Source: Algimonas porphyrae
GTDB taxonomy: Bacteria > Pseudomonadota > Alphaproteobacteria > Caulobacterales > Maricaulaceae
Reading direction: 5' to 3'
DNA length: 64,000 nucleotides
NCBI RefSeq assembly: GCF_041429795.1
Contig: NZ_CP163424.1
Coordinates: 1,304,001 to 1,368,000, forward strand
Position numbers and translations under genes: made by a program. A model generated the notes under the pieces. The model was not told the DNA's origin and ran no database searches. It was given only the letters and a program-made list of their open reading frames with translations. Shown piece after piece: positions 17,767 to 25,958 of this stretch. Within the stretch, counting starts at the first letter, position 1. Every line of letters starts with the position of its first letter.

Positions 17767-18786
17767 ATGTCGACGGCCCTTGCCCAGACTTCTGCCAGCC
17801 GTAGCGCCAATTTGGCTCCGCTACGCAAATCCGTGCCTGTCGCGACCGTGCCTGACATGCTCGATGGCTGGACGGACGAGCATAGCGCGACCTTCCAGTC
17901 CGACATCATGACGTTCCGTCACCGGCTGGAGAAAACCGGATTGTTCAGCGACGACGCGCTGGTCGATCTTCTGGAACGCCACCCCGGTACGATGTTGGAC
18001 GTTTGCACGATGGGTGCGGCTGACCATCCGCTCTATCCGAACCGGTTCCGGACCGGCGATTTTCGTGGCATCCCGGGTGCGGATCTGCTGGCCGCTGCCA
18101 AGGCGGGCAAGATCTGGATCAATGTTCGTCAGGCTATGAATATTCATCCGGAATATAAAGCCGTACTCGACCGCATGTATGGCGATCTGTCCGAAGCGAC
18201 GGGCAACCGGGCCTTCAATGCCAAGGGCGGCATTCTGATCAGTTCGCCGGTCGCGCGCGTACCCTATCATTTTGACAAGACCGAAGTCATTCTCTGGCAT
18301 GTGCGTGGCAGGAAGACCGTCTATGTCTGGCCTGTCAATCAGACCTTTATTCCAGACCGCGCGCATGAAGCGACGCTGACCAATATGATTGATGACGATC
18401 TGCCTTACACCGCTGATTTCGAACAGCATGCAACCGTGCTGCGACTGGAAGACGGCGACGGGGCGACTTGGCCACTCAACGCGCCGCACCGCGTAGATAA
18501 TGAGACTTTCTGCGTCTCTGTCACGACCGAATATTCGACGACGGAAAGCGGTATGAAAAACGCGGCAATGCTGACCAATGCCACGATGCGCCGCTATCTC
18601 GGCGCGCAGCCGCTCTATGAACGGGACGGCGCCATGTCGCGCCAGGTCAAGTCATTCGCCGGACGCATCATTCGCAAAACGCCCTTGGCCAAGGACAACA
18701 CACATACCGACATGGTGACATTCCGCATCGATGCGTCGCAGGAGGGCTATCTGGTCGATGTCGAGCCCTTCGAACGGAATTTCTAG
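17767..18786 (+). CDS. Cupin-like (JmjC-type fold) protein
   Basis: Protein of 339 residues. The central block YHFDKTEVILWHVRGRKTVYVWP, followed by LRLEDGDGATWPLNAPHRVDN, has the spacing of a cupin/JmjC-like barrel: a His-x-Asp pair (HFD) and a later His (APHRV) could bind Fe(II), and GRKTVYVWP resembles the strand seen in 2-oxoglutarate oxygenases. The N-terminal 130 residues include a module with FRGIPGADLLAAAKAGKIWINVR. Substrate unknown. The ATG at 17767 has CGGAGACA at good spacing. Its stop interlocks with that of rnhB. Confidence 0.6.
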   Translation: MSTALAQTSASRSANLAPLRKSVPVATVPDMLDGWTDEHSATFQSDIMTFRHRLEKTGLFSDDALVDLLERHPGTMLDVCTMGAADHPLYPNRFRTGDFRGIPGADLLAAAKAGKIWINVRQAMNIHPEYKAVLDRMYGDLSEATGNRAFNAKGGILISSPVARVPYHFDKTEVILWHVRGRKTVYVWPVNQTFIPDRAHEATLTNMIDDDLPYTADFEQHATVLRLEDGDGATWPLNAPHRVDNETFCVSVTTEYSTTESGMKNAAMLTNATMRRYLGAQPLYERDGAMSRQVKSFAGRIIRKTPLAKDNTHTDMVTFRIDASQEGYLVDVEPFERNF

Positions 18787-19391
18787 AGCAGTCTGAAGGC
18801 TTTCTGCACAGGCGCAAAGCTGCGCCTGTGAATGGGGCTTGGGCCCAGACGCATCAGCGCGTCGAGATGGGCGCGGGTCGGATAGCCCTTATGGCTTGCA
18901 AATCCGTAGCCGGGATAACGCTCGTCTGCCTCGATCATCAGCCTGTCGCGGACCACCTTTGCGACGATTGACGCGGCTGCGATGCAGCGACTTTTCGCGT
19001 CGCCTTTGATAATGGCCTCTCCGCTGCAGCTCAAATCCGGTGGAACACGGTTGCCATCGATCAGCGCATAGTCGGCCTGCAGGCTGCTGGCGGCACGCGC
19101 CATGCCGCTCATGCTGGCCCAGAGGATGTTCAAGGCGTCGATTTCCGCCGGTTCGATAACCGAAATCGCAATTTCAGCCTTGTCTTGGAGCGCGTTCAGC
19201 AAGCATTCACGACGCATAGGTGACAAGGCCTTGCTGTCGTTCAGCCCGTCCGGGATGTCTGACGCATCAAGGATGACTGCCGCGCAGACCACTGGCCCCG
19301 CCAGTGGACCGCGCCCGGCTTCATCCGCACCGCAGATACGGGCGAACCCTCTTGCCTGTGCCGCGTTATGATGCGTGTCATCCGGTGTCAT
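18783..19391 (-). CDS. rnhB: Ribonuclease HII
   Basis: Protein of 202 residues that removes ribonucleotides and RNA from DNA duplexes. The catalytic carboxylates are in place: Asp and Glu in GADEAGRGPLAGPVV, and later Asp in the ALIDGN segment and in KGDAKSRCIAAASIVAKV. The HKGYPTRAHLDALMRLGPSPIHRRSFAPV end is typical of the family. Length is normal. It converges with the cupin-like gene, sharing a CTAG at the two stop codons (18783-18786). Confidence 0.95.
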   Translation of the reverse strand: MTPDDTHHNAAQARGFARICGADEAGRGPLAGPVVCAAVILDASDIPDGLNDSKALSPMRRECLLNALQDKAEIAISVIEPAEIDALNILWASMSGMARAASSLQADYALIDGNRVPPDLSCSGEAIIKGDAKSRCIAAASIVAKVVRDRLMIEADERYPGYGFASHKGYPTRAHLDALMRLGPSPIHRRSFAPVQKAFRLL

Positions 19392-19502
19392 GTCTGAGCG
19401 GCCTTATGGCACGGGACCTGCACGAACGATATGTAATGCAGGACTTTCTCGCGCTGTGTGTAAATGATAAACGGCTTTAACCGAATTCTTCAGGAGTTAC
19501 CC

Positions 19503-19967
19503 ATGTTCAACGTCAAGATCGCCGCAGTTCTGGCCGTTGCCAGTCTCGCCCTGAGTCCCGTCGCCTTTGCGCAGGACGCAGCCCCTCAGACCGACGATGC
19601 AGCCCAAGCCAAGGCGAAAGCCGACGCAGAAGCTCTGGCCACGCCGTCGACTGAAGGCGTCGTTACTGACGCGGCGTCCTGCACCTATGAGGGCGGGAAT
19701 GTGGAAACATTGTCAAATGGAACAATCTGCCTGATCCCGATGCGTGGCGAAGCGCTGGCATCGCAATTCTACGACGGTCAGGGTTTTGGCGTCATTCAGT
19801 GTGAAGGCAATGGTGAATTCGCCAATGAGATCACACCGGGTGGTAGCTTCTGCCGCGTCTATCTGACCGAGAAAATCGTCCCGAAGACCCGTGAAGAGAT
19901 CGAAGCCGAACTGGCCGCACAAACGGCAGCAGCACTGGCTGAAGGCGCGTCCGACGCCACCAACTAA
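19503..19967 (+). CDS. Small exported protein of unknown function
   Basis: Protein of 154 residues with a textbook signal peptide (MFNVKIAAVLAVASLALSPVAFAQ, cleaved after AFA) followed by an Ala/Asp/Lys-rich stretch. A compact domain with four Cys residues (ASCTYEGG, GTICLIP, VIQCEGNG, GSFCRVY) could hold two disulfides. An Ala/Glu-rich tail follows. CAGGAGTTACCC gives a strong ribosome site for the ATG at 19503. A perfect terminator follows the stop, so the gene is a one-gene transcript. No family recognised. Confidence 0.7.
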   Translation: MFNVKIAAVLAVASLALSPVAFAQDAAPQTDDAAQAKAKADAEALATPSTEGVVTDAASCTYEGGNVETLSNGTICLIPMRGEALASQFYDGQGFGVIQCEGNGEFANEITPGGSFCRVYLTEKIVPKTREEIEAELAAQTAAALAEGASDATN

Positions 19968-19988
19968 GCAGAGCTTCACCCGAATGTG

Positions 19989-20018
19989 AAAAAGCCCGGC
20001 ATTGCGCCGGGCTTTTTC
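19989..20018 (+). terminator. Intrinsic terminator
   Basis: A perfect 12-base stem (AAAAAGCCCGGC at 19989-20000 and its complement at 20006-20017) with a 5-base loop and a T-run. It can work in both directions. It ends the transcript of the exported-protein gene and rules out the upstream ATG at 19986 as start of the next gene. Confidence 0.9.
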
Positions 20019-20048
20019 TTTGCGCGGATGACGGGTAAGCGCGCGACC

Positions 20049-20717
20049 ATGCTGATCATCGTGATCCCGACCTGGCAGGCCCAAGACGGCCTGCGCCGCC
20101 TGCTGCCGCAGCTTGCCGACGCGCACGTCATCGTCTCTGACGGCGGATCGACGGATGAGACGTTGGACATTGCCGTTGGGGCAAAGTGCGTCATGGCGCT
20201 CGGCGCGTCAGGCCGCGGCGCACAGCTCCGTCTCGGTGCCAAGGCCGCATGCCTGTCGGGCGACACGGATGATTGGTTTTTGTTCCTGCATGCTGACTCG
20301 CAATTGCCGGAGGACTGGCAATCCGTGGTGACGAAAGCGATGCGCGGATCCGATGCGCGCTATTTCAAATTTCGCGCTGATGCGTCCGGGATGCGCGCGC
20401 GGCTCATGGACCGACTGGTCGGCCTGCGGTGTCGCGTGCTGGGTCTGCCTTACGGCGATCAGGGCCTTCTGATCTCCCGGCGTTTGTATGAGCGTGTGGG
20501 CGGCTATGCCGCCATGCCCCTGTTCGAAGACGTGGATGTGGTGGAACGCATTCGCAAGGTGGCGGCGTTGCGTCCGCTACCAGCAGTCCTGACGACGGAT
20601 GTGTCCAAACACTGGCAAGAGGGTCTGTGGCGTCGGGGCACGCGCAATCTGGGCCTTCTCTGGCGCTATAAGCGCGGGGCATCGGTTGACGTCCTGTTGC
20701 GGGACTATTCAGCATGA
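20049..20717 (+). CDS. Glycosyltransferase, TIGR04283-type (rSAM/selenodomain-associated transferase 2)
   Basis: Protein of about 222 residues with a GT-A fold start (IVIPTWQAQDGLRRLL) and VSDGGSTDETL as the nucleotide-sugar-binding segment. WFLFLHADSQLPEDW carries the metal-binding DxD-like HAD, and GLPYGDQGLLISRRLYERVGGYAAMPLFEDVDVVERI is diagnostic of the family. Starts at 20028 or 20049 are both possible; 20049 fits the family N-terminus. It overlaps the next gene (ATGA). The two families commonly occur as a pair, sometimes with a radical SAM enzyme, which is not seen here. The product is unknown. Confidence 0.8.
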   Translation: MLIIVIPTWQAQDGLRRLLPQLADAHVIVSDGGSTDETLDIAVGAKCVMALGASGRGAQLRLGAKAACLSGDTDDWFLFLHADSQLPEDWQSVVTKAMRGSDARYFKFRADASGMRARLMDRLVGLRCRVLGLPYGDQGLLISRRLYERVGGYAAMPLFEDVDVVERIRKVAALRPLPAVLTTDVSKHWQEGLWRRGTRNLGLLWRYKRGASVDVLLRDYSA

Positions 20718-21292
20718 CCCGTCCGGAGCTTTTCGTTTTCGCCAAGCGTCCGGCCATGGGAGCCGCAAAGACGCGGTTGTCCCGCGATATCGGCCCGGTT
20801 CATGCGCAGCGCCACTACCGCGCCATGACGGCGCAAATCCTGCGCAATGTCACCGACCCGCGCTGGGATACGACGCTCTACGTGACGCCGAAAATGTCTG
20901 TCGGCAGAGTCCCGGCCTGGGCGGGGTTTGATCAGCGCGCGCAGCCTGGCGGATCCTTGTCGCCGCGTCTGGCCGAGCTTTTTTCCGGGCCGCCCAGGCC
21001 CGTTCTGGTCATTGGCACAGACTGTCCACAAGTGAGGGCGAACGATATTGCCGAAGCGATACAGGCATTGAAAAAGGCGCCGTTCGTATTCGGTCCAGCC
21101 AGCGACGGCGGCTTCTGGTTGATGGGCGCACATGCGCCCCTGCCGACGGACACGTTCGACAGGATTCGCTGGTCAAGCGAGCATACCTTATCCGATCTGG
21201 AAGGCCGGATTGGTGGTCATGTCGCCAAGTTGCGCATGCTGACCGATGTCGATGACCTGCACGGGCTTCAAGTCTGGAAACGGCGCGCCTAA
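20714..21292 (+). CDS. TIGR04282/DUF2064-type nucleotidyltransferase-like protein
   Basis: Protein of 192 residues of the family paired with TIGR04283. FAKRPAMGAAKTRLSRDIG is the nucleotide-binding start, comparable to the G-x-x-KTRL motif of these transferases; GTDCPQVRANDIAEA and GPASDGGFWLMG carry the metal-binding aspartates. The fold is that of a GT-A nucleotidyltransferase. Overlap by ATGA with the upstream gene suggests joint function, probably in building a sugar conjugate; the exact product is unknown. Its stop interlocks with that of the metallo-beta-lactamase gene on the opposite strand. Confidence 0.82.
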   Translation: MTRPELFVFAKRPAMGAAKTRLSRDIGPVHAQRHYRAMTAQILRNVTDPRWDTTLYVTPKMSVGRVPAWAGFDQRAQPGGSLSPRLAELFSGPPRPVLVIGTDCPQVRANDIAEAIQALKKAPFVFGPASDGGFWLMGAHAPLPTDTFDRIRWSSEHTLSDLEGRIGGHVAKLRMLTDVDDLHGLQVWKRRA

Positions 21293-22089
21293 TTCGCTTG
21301 CCCGAGCTCCGCGTCGATCAGCGCCACCGTCGCGTCGATCAGCGACAGGTTAGCGCCCTTGCCATGTCCCGGAACGACGGTTTGCGTGTTGGGATAGGTT
21401 GCCTTGGTCCAGAGCAGGGATTCCCTCCACAGGGGGAGGTCGGCGTCCAGCGTATTGCCGAGTGTTCGGCTTTCCGCACCGCGTACGGCGCAGCCTGCAT
21501 AGAGAATGTTGCTGTCGGGCAGGTAGGCGATCAGATTGTCGGGTGCATGGCCATGGCCGGGAAAGGCGAGTTCGATCTTGCCGACCCGCGTACGCGATTG
21601 CGGCGCGTCGAGAGCTGCCACGGACGTGTTCGGCACCGGCCAGCCCGCGCGTGCGGCGAGCGTCGGCGTGTCCGGATGGGTGAAGACTTCCAGCCCTTCG
21701 CGCTCAGCGGCATCGACCCCCTGCGTCCGGTCCGCATGGTGATGGGTGACGACCAGCCGCGTCACCGGCAGTCCCGTTTCCTCGCGCACGGCGTCGATCA
21801 GCGACAGGGTCGCTAATTCGCCCCAGGCCGCATCGATCAGGGTCACGGCCTCGCCGTCGATGACGACCAGGCCGTTGACTGGGATCGGCGCCTGACCTGG
21901 TAGAGTATAATGGGTCGTATGGACCCAGACACCTTCCGCGATGGGTGATAATGTGACCGGGTAGTCGGCCCGAAGCTCGGTCAGAAATCTATCGGCAGCA
22001 AGTGCTTCCGTGGCCGGAGGCGTCACGGCCTCGGTTTGGCTGCCGCAGGAGGCAAGAAGAACGACAGAAAGAAGAAGAATGCGTTTCAT
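21289..22089 (-). CDS. Lipoprotein metallo-beta-lactamase-fold hydrolase resembling subclass B1
   Basis: Protein of 266 residues starting with a lipoprotein signal (LLLSVVLLASC, Cys15). The zinc ligands follow the B1 pattern: His116-x-His118-x-Asp120 in THHHADRTQG, His181 in FPGHGHAPDN, Cys200 in YAGCAVRG, His242 in VPGHG. The B1-specific segment after the Cys (LGN, then DADLPLW) is also present, with Arg where Lys is common at the substrate-carboxylate position. These features separate it from glyoxalase II-like relatives. Subclass B1 enzymes hydrolyse beta-lactams in the periplasm; whether this chromosomal member does so is unknown. No transposon or integron features surround it, so it looks resident. 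Confidence 0.82.
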   Translation of the reverse strand: MKRILLLSVVLLASCGSQTEAVTPPATEALAADRFLTELRADYPVTLSPIAEGVWVHTTHYTLPGQAPIPVNGLVVIDGEAVTLIDAAWGELATLSLIDAVREETGLPVTRLVVTHHHADRTQGVDAAEREGLEVFTHPDTPTLAARAGWPVPNTSVAALDAPQSRTRVGKIELAFPGHGHAPDNLIAYLPDSNILYAGCAVRGAESRTLGNTLDADLPLWRESLLWTKATYPNTQTVVPGHGKGANLSLIDATVALIDAELGQAN

Positions 22090-22144
22090 GGTCGCGCAGG
22101 TAGCAAGGGCTGCGCCGCAGTGGAAGAGGCCATAACCCCGACAA

Positions 22145-22903
22145 TCAAAGCGCGGCCAGAGCCTCGCGCAGTGTCAGCAAATCCTGCCACGCTTCGGCCT
22201 TGAGTGCAGGCTGGCGCAGCAGAAAAGCCGGATGGTAAATCGGCAGAACGGGAATATCGCTGGTCCCGACATTCACGCTCATCCACTGACCGCGATTTTT
22301 CATGATGCCGGTCACGCCGGTCATCACCTGCATGGCTGTCCCGCCCGTCAGCAGGATCAGTTTCGGTTTCGCCAGCTGGATATGCCGGTTCACAAAGGGG
22401 CGGCACAGTTCCAGCTCCGCCGGATCGGGCTTGCGATTATTGGGTGGACGCCAGAAACAGACATTGCCCACATAGACGTCATCCGTATCGCCTTCGCCGG
22501 ACTTCAGCCCGATGGCCCCGAGCATGCGGTCCAGCAATTGGCCCGACCGCCCGACAAAGGGTTTGCCCGCCATATCCTCGTCCCGACCCGGCGCTTCGCC
22601 GATTATCATCAGGTCGGATTCCGGATTGCCGCGCGACAGAACGGCCTGCCGCGCCCCGTCTGACAATGGACCAGCGTCAAACTGGTCCAGCGCGGTCTTA
22701 AGGTCTGCGAGCGTCTTGCAGGCCGCAGCGATCGGGCCGGGATCGGCAACGTCTGATTTGGGCGACGTCGGCGCGCGTGCCGGGACGCTTTCGGGAGCGG
22801 GCTTGGGCCGGATCCGCCTGACAGATCGCGCCAGCGGCAGATCGGGCGCTTCGACGCCGACGCGCTCATACCAGTCGAGCAGGGATCGGAGGGATGTCTC
22901 CAT
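22145..22903 (-). CDS. Uracil-DNA glycosylase, family 4-type
   Basis: Protein of 252 residues that removes uracil from DNA. Motifs: IIGEAPGRDEDMAGKPFVGRSGQLLDRML, VYVGNVCFWRPPNNRKPDP, and IYHPAFLLRQP near the end, all diagnostic of the type 4/SPO1 polymerase-like family. Classical family-4 enzymes hold a 4Fe-4S cluster with four Cys; only three Cys (in AAACKT, NVCFW, ELCRP) are visible here, so the cluster may be altered or lost, as seems common in alphaproteobacterial members. The ATG at 22903 is chosen because it gives the usual N-terminus; a longer frame runs upstream. Confidence 0.85.
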   Translation of the reverse strand: METSLRSLLDWYERVGVEAPDLPLARSVRRIRPKPAPESVPARAPTSPKSDVADPGPIAAACKTLADLKTALDQFDAGPLSDGARQAVLSRGNPESDLMIIGEAPGRDEDMAGKPFVGRSGQLLDRMLGAIGLKSGEGDTDDVYVGNVCFWRPPNNRKPDPAELELCRPFVNRHIQLAKPKLILLTGGTAMQVMTGVTGIMKNRGQWMSVNVGTSDIPVLPIYHPAFLLRQPALKAEAWQDLLTLREALAAL

Positions 22904-23030
22904 AAAGCCTCTATAGGGCAGTTTAACGTGATTGACCCCCCGGTTATGCACAGGCTGGGGGCGATCCTGGGGGCATCTGTCGCGGGTTTTCACTTTCACC
23001 GCTCGGATCGTTTCGCTAACAGCCCAAGTG

Positions 23031-23528
23031 ATGCTGCGTTTTGCCACCATCCTTCTGATTGCACTGGCCGCCACCTGGTGGGTCCTGTCAGGCTACACCA
23101 AGCCGCTGTTGCTGACGCTGGGGGCGATCAGTCTCGGGCTGGTGCTGATCATGACGATCAGGATGCGAATCGTCGATGAGGAAACCGCGCCCTATCTGAC
23201 CGTTCCGCAAGCGCTGGCCTATTTCGCCTGGCTGATGGTCGAAATCGTCAAAGCCAATCTCGCCGTCGTCCGCGCCGTCGTTTCGCCCAATCTCGAAGTC
23301 TCGCCGACCCTGACCAAAATACCGACGGGGCAGAAATCCGCGCTGGCGAGAACCATGTTCGCCAATTCGATCACGCTGACGCCAGGCACCGTGTCGGTCG
23401 ACATGCAGGATGATCATATTCTTGTTCATGCACTCCTGTCGGAGATGAGCGCCCCCGAAGATTTCGAGGAAATGAGCGACCGTTCGGCCTGGGCGGTCGG
23501 TGAACCCGAAGCGGGAACGGCAGAGTAA
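23031..23528 (+). CDS. mrpE: Mrp-type antiporter subunit E
   Basis: Protein of 165 residues with two N-terminal membrane helices, then ALAYFAWLMVEIVKANLAVVRAVV and FANSITLTPGTVSVDMQDDHILVHAL, the MnhE/MrpE signature (NSITLTPGT). It is the first gene of the antiporter operon; MrpE is needed for assembly of the complex in the inner membrane. The ATG at 23031 fits the family length; an in-frame start at 22932 would add 33 unrelated residues. The stop overlaps the next start (TAATG). Confidence 0.9.
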   Translation: MLRFATILLIALAATWWVLSGYTKPLLLTLGAISLGLVLIMTIRMRIVDEETAPYLTVPQALAYFAWLMVEIVKANLAVVRAVVSPNLEVSPTLTKIPTGQKSALARTMFANSITLTPGTVSVDMQDDHILVHALLSEMSAPEDFEEMSDRSAWAVGEPEAGTAE

Positions 23529-23842
23529 TGCGCGATCCCATGCCCTATATCATGCTGGCCGCGACACTGGTTCTGATTATCGCCATGGTGCTGATGCTGA
23601 CACGGCTGATCGGGGGGCCGTCTCTCTATGATCGCCTGCTGGCCGTGAACAGTTTCGGGACGAAGACAGTCCTGTTTCTCTGTGTCTTCTGTTTCATTAT
23701 CGATCGGCCCGATGGGATCGACATTGCCTTGCTTTATGCACTGATGAATTTCATCGCGACCATCGCCGTGCTGAAATTCTTCAATTACCGCGCTTTGACG
23801 GTCGATTTGCGCGATGTGGCGGATCAGGAGGACGGGTCATGA
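23528..23842 (+). CDS. mrpF: Mrp-type antiporter subunit F
   Basis: Protein of 104 residues with three membrane helices. The pattern RLIGGPSLYDRLLAVNSFGTKTVL and DIALLYALMNFIATIAVLKFF is the MnhF/PhaF signature. It is a small structural subunit of the Mrp cation/proton antiporter. It is coupled by overlap at both ends (TAATG upstream, ATGA downstream). Confidence 0.92.
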   Translation: MRDPMPYIMLAATLVLIIAMVLMLTRLIGGPSLYDRLLAVNSFGTKTVLFLCVFCFIIDRPDGIDIALLYALMNFIATIAVLKFFNYRALTVDLRDVADQEDGS

Positions 23843-24252
23843 TGACGGTCCTGCTGATGGCGGCGGAGCCTGTTGCCACGACTGCGTCCAGCGGCGGCAT
23901 AAGCGGTGCCGACGTCATCGGCTTCCTGCGTGATCTGATCACTGTCATCAGTCTGGCGGGAGGATTGTTTTTCGTCCTTGCGGGGACGATCGGCGTCATT
24001 CGGCTGCCGGATTTCTATACCCGTCTGCATGCGGCGGGCATGACCGACACGCTCGGTGCCGAGCTGATTCTGTTCGCCCTGATCGTTCAAAGCGATAGCT
24101 GGCAGGTGATCGCCAAGCTGCTGCTGGTGGCCTTCTTCCTTTTCGTGACATCGCCGACAGCCACCCATGCCGTCGCCCACGCCGCATACCGGGCCGGGGA
24201 AAAGCCGAAGCTCGGCCCATGGCGCGCGCCTTCCATCGAAGATGAGGGCTGA
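23839..24252 (+). CDS. mrpG: Mrp-type antiporter subunit G
   Basis: Protein of 137 residues with three membrane helices. GLFFVLAGTIGVIRLPDFYTRLHAAGMTDTLGAELIL is the MnhG/PhaG hallmark (RLPDFYTRLHA). The C-terminal TSPTATHAVAHAAYRAG is also typical. It is part of the antiporter membrane module between mrpF and the DUF4040 protein. Confidence 0.92.
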   Translation: MMTVLLMAAEPVATTASSGGISGADVIGFLRDLITVISLAGGLFFVLAGTIGVIRLPDFYTRLHAAGMTDTLGAELILFALIVQSDSWQVIAKLLLVAFFLFVTSPTATHAVAHAAYRAGEKPKLGPWRAPSIEDEG

Positions 24253-24260
24253 GCGAACCT

Positions 24261-24998
24261 ATGCCGATACTCGCAGTTCCGACATCCCCGCTGATTTCAA
24301 CATTGCTCCTCGATATCGGTCTGCTGACGCTGCTGGTCATTGTCGCCTTTGCCATCGTCCGGATGCGGTCGCTTTTTGCCATCGTCATGCTGCAGGGCGT
24401 GTTCTCACTGGTTGCGGCGGCCTGGTTCGTGACGCTGGACGCTGTCGATGTAGCCTTTACCGAGGCCGCTGTCGGTGCAGGTGTGTCAACGGTTCTGATG
24501 CTCGCGGCGATGCTGCTGGCCGACCGCGAATCCACGCCCGTGCCGATGAGCCGACAATGGGGACCGCTCGCCGTCGTACTCGTTGCGGGGACGGCCCTGA
24601 TGTATGCCGTGCCGGACCTGCCCGCCTATGGCGATGCGGACAGCCCCGCCAATAGCTATGTCGGCACGGATTATCTGGCGAAGACGGTGACGGAAGTCGA
24701 TATTCCCAATGTCGTCACGGCGGTGCTGGCCTCCTATCGGGGCTATGACACGTTCGGTGAGGCGGTCGTGATTTTCGCTGCCGGGCTGGGCGTTCTGCTG
24801 CTGTTGGGCCTTAACGGCAATGCCGGACAGTTCCGCGCTCAGGTCAAGGGCCAACGCCTGTCCGACCCGCATGCGCCGCCAGGCGCGACCAGCGCGGACA
24901 CACAGACTGTCACCTCGCCCGCGCCAGCGAACCCGCCCGGTCGCAAGCGACGGAAACATCCGCCATCCGTCACGCAGATCGGGGAGGGCGGATCATGA
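24261..24998 (+). CDS. DUF4040/MbhD-E-like membrane protein: the C-terminal part of MrpA as a separate subunit
   Basis: Protein of 245 residues. The first half (IVRMRSLFAIVMLQGVFSLVAAAWFVTLDAVDVAFTEAAVGAGVSTVLMLAAMLL) is the DUF4040/MbhD domain that in canonical MrpA is fused after the NuoL-like part. The second half has further helices resembling MbhE (DTFGEAVVIFAAGLGVLLLL). The soluble Pro/Arg-rich tail is unrelated to known domains. In this operon MrpA is thus split: this protein carries its tail and a separate NuoL-like protein its body. It overlaps mrpB (ATGA). Confidence 0.85.
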   Translation: MPILAVPTSPLISTLLLDIGLLTLLVIVAFAIVRMRSLFAIVMLQGVFSLVAAAWFVTLDAVDVAFTEAAVGAGVSTVLMLAAMLLADRESTPVPMSRQWGPLAVVLVAGTALMYAVPDLPAYGDADSPANSYVGTDYLAKTVTEVDIPNVVTAVLASYRGYDTFGEAVVIFAAGLGVLLLLGLNGNAGQFRAQVKGQRLSDPHAPPGATSADTQTVTSPAPANPPGRKRRKHPPSVTQIGEGGS

Positions 24999-25477
24999 GC
25001 CGCCCTGTCGACAAGCCGAATGATGATGTGACCCTGCCGCACGATCCGCATGTGCTGCTACGCGTTATTGCGAAGTTCCTGATCCCGCTGATCGCGCTGT
25101 TTGCCTTTTACGTCCAGTTCCACGGAGAATATGGTCCGGGCGGCGGCTTCCAGGCCGGCGTCATCCTCTCAGCCTCCGTTATTCTCTATGCGCTTGTCTT
25201 CGGTCTGGATGAGGCCAAGCGCGCCTTTCCGCCCTGGCTGATCCGGGTCGGGATGAGTCTCGGCGTTCTGCTGTATGGCGGGACCGGTGTCGTCGCCTGG
25301 CTGCTGGGCGGAGAGTTCCTGAATTACAGCGTGCTCGCCCATGATCCGATCCATGGTCAGCATTGGGGGATCATCGCCATCGAGGTCGGCGTTTTGACGA
25401 CGGTGACCTCGGTCATGCTTGCCATCTTCTATGCTTTCGGCTCCCGTCAGCCCGATATTCAGAACGAGGAATGGTAA
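24995..25477 (+). CDS. mrpB: Mrp-type antiporter subunit B
   Basis: Protein of 160 residues with four membrane helices. LIALFAFYVQFHGEYGPGGGFQAGVILSASVIL is the MnhB signature (HGEYGPGGGFQAG). The C-terminus HWGIIAIEVGVLTTVTSVMLAIFYAF also fits. It is a structural subunit; in canonical Mrp operons it follows mrpA, here it follows the split MrpA tail. Confidence 0.92.
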   Translation: MSRPVDKPNDDVTLPHDPHVLLRVIAKFLIPLIALFAFYVQFHGEYGPGGGFQAGVILSASVILYALVFGLDEAKRAFPPWLIRVGMSLGVLLYGGTGVVAWLLGGEFLNYSVLAHDPIHGQHWGIIAIEVGVLTTVTSVMLAIFYAFGSRQPDIQNEEW

Positions 25478-25481
25478 GGTC

Positions 25482-25958
25482 GTGGACTCGCTCTTCTCGC
25501 ACTTCAACTATGTCGTCGTCATTATCCTGATGATGACCGGCCTGCATGTCGTCTTCGCATCCCGGAACATGATCAAGAAGCTGGTCGGGCTGGCCGTGTT
25601 TCAGACGTCCGTCTTTCTCTTCTATATTACCCTCGCCAAGATCGCGTCGGGTCAGCCGCCCATTCTGGAAAAGGACCCCAATTCCAAGACGGGCTATGAT
25701 GATCACAGCGCCTTTATCGAACCAGTGCAGCTGGCCGCGTCGGGCGATGTCTATGTGTTGCCGGGGCAGGGCAGCGAGCTGATCTATTCCAATCCGCTGC
25801 CGCATGTTCTGATCCTCACGGCCATTGTGGTCGGTGTGGCGACGCTTGCAATCGGACTGGCACTGACGGTGCGTATTCGTGAAGTCTACGGGACGATCGA
25901 AATGGACGCGGTCGAAGCTCAGGACTTCGAATATAATCTCGAAGGGATCGAGCGCTGA
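25482..25958 (+). CDS. mrpC: Mrp-type antiporter subunit C (NuoK-like)
   Basis: Protein of 158 residues, started at the GTG at 25482 (GAGGAATGGTAAG just upstream). Three membrane helices: HFNYVVVIILMMTGLHVVFASRNMIKKLVGLAVFQTSVFLFYI is the MnhC/NuoK pattern. PLPHVLILTAIVVGVATLAIGLALTVRI holds the third helix. The loop between helices 2 and 3 is longer than in NuoK (DHSAFIEPVQLAASGDVY), as usual for MrpC. The stop overlaps the next ATG (TGATG). Confidence 0.9.
   Translation: MDSLFSHFNYVVVIILMMTGLHVVFASRNMIKKLVGLAVFQTSVFLFYITLAKIASGQPPILEKDPNSKTGYDDHSAFIEPVQLAASGDVYVLPGQGSELIYSNPLPHVLILTAIVVGVATLAIGLALTVRIREVYGTIEMDAVEAQDFEYNLEGIER

Noticed and set aside
19986-20717. The upstream ATG at 19986 as start of the TIGR04283-type gene
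   Set aside because: It would place the first codons inside a perfect terminator stem and add residues not seen in the family.
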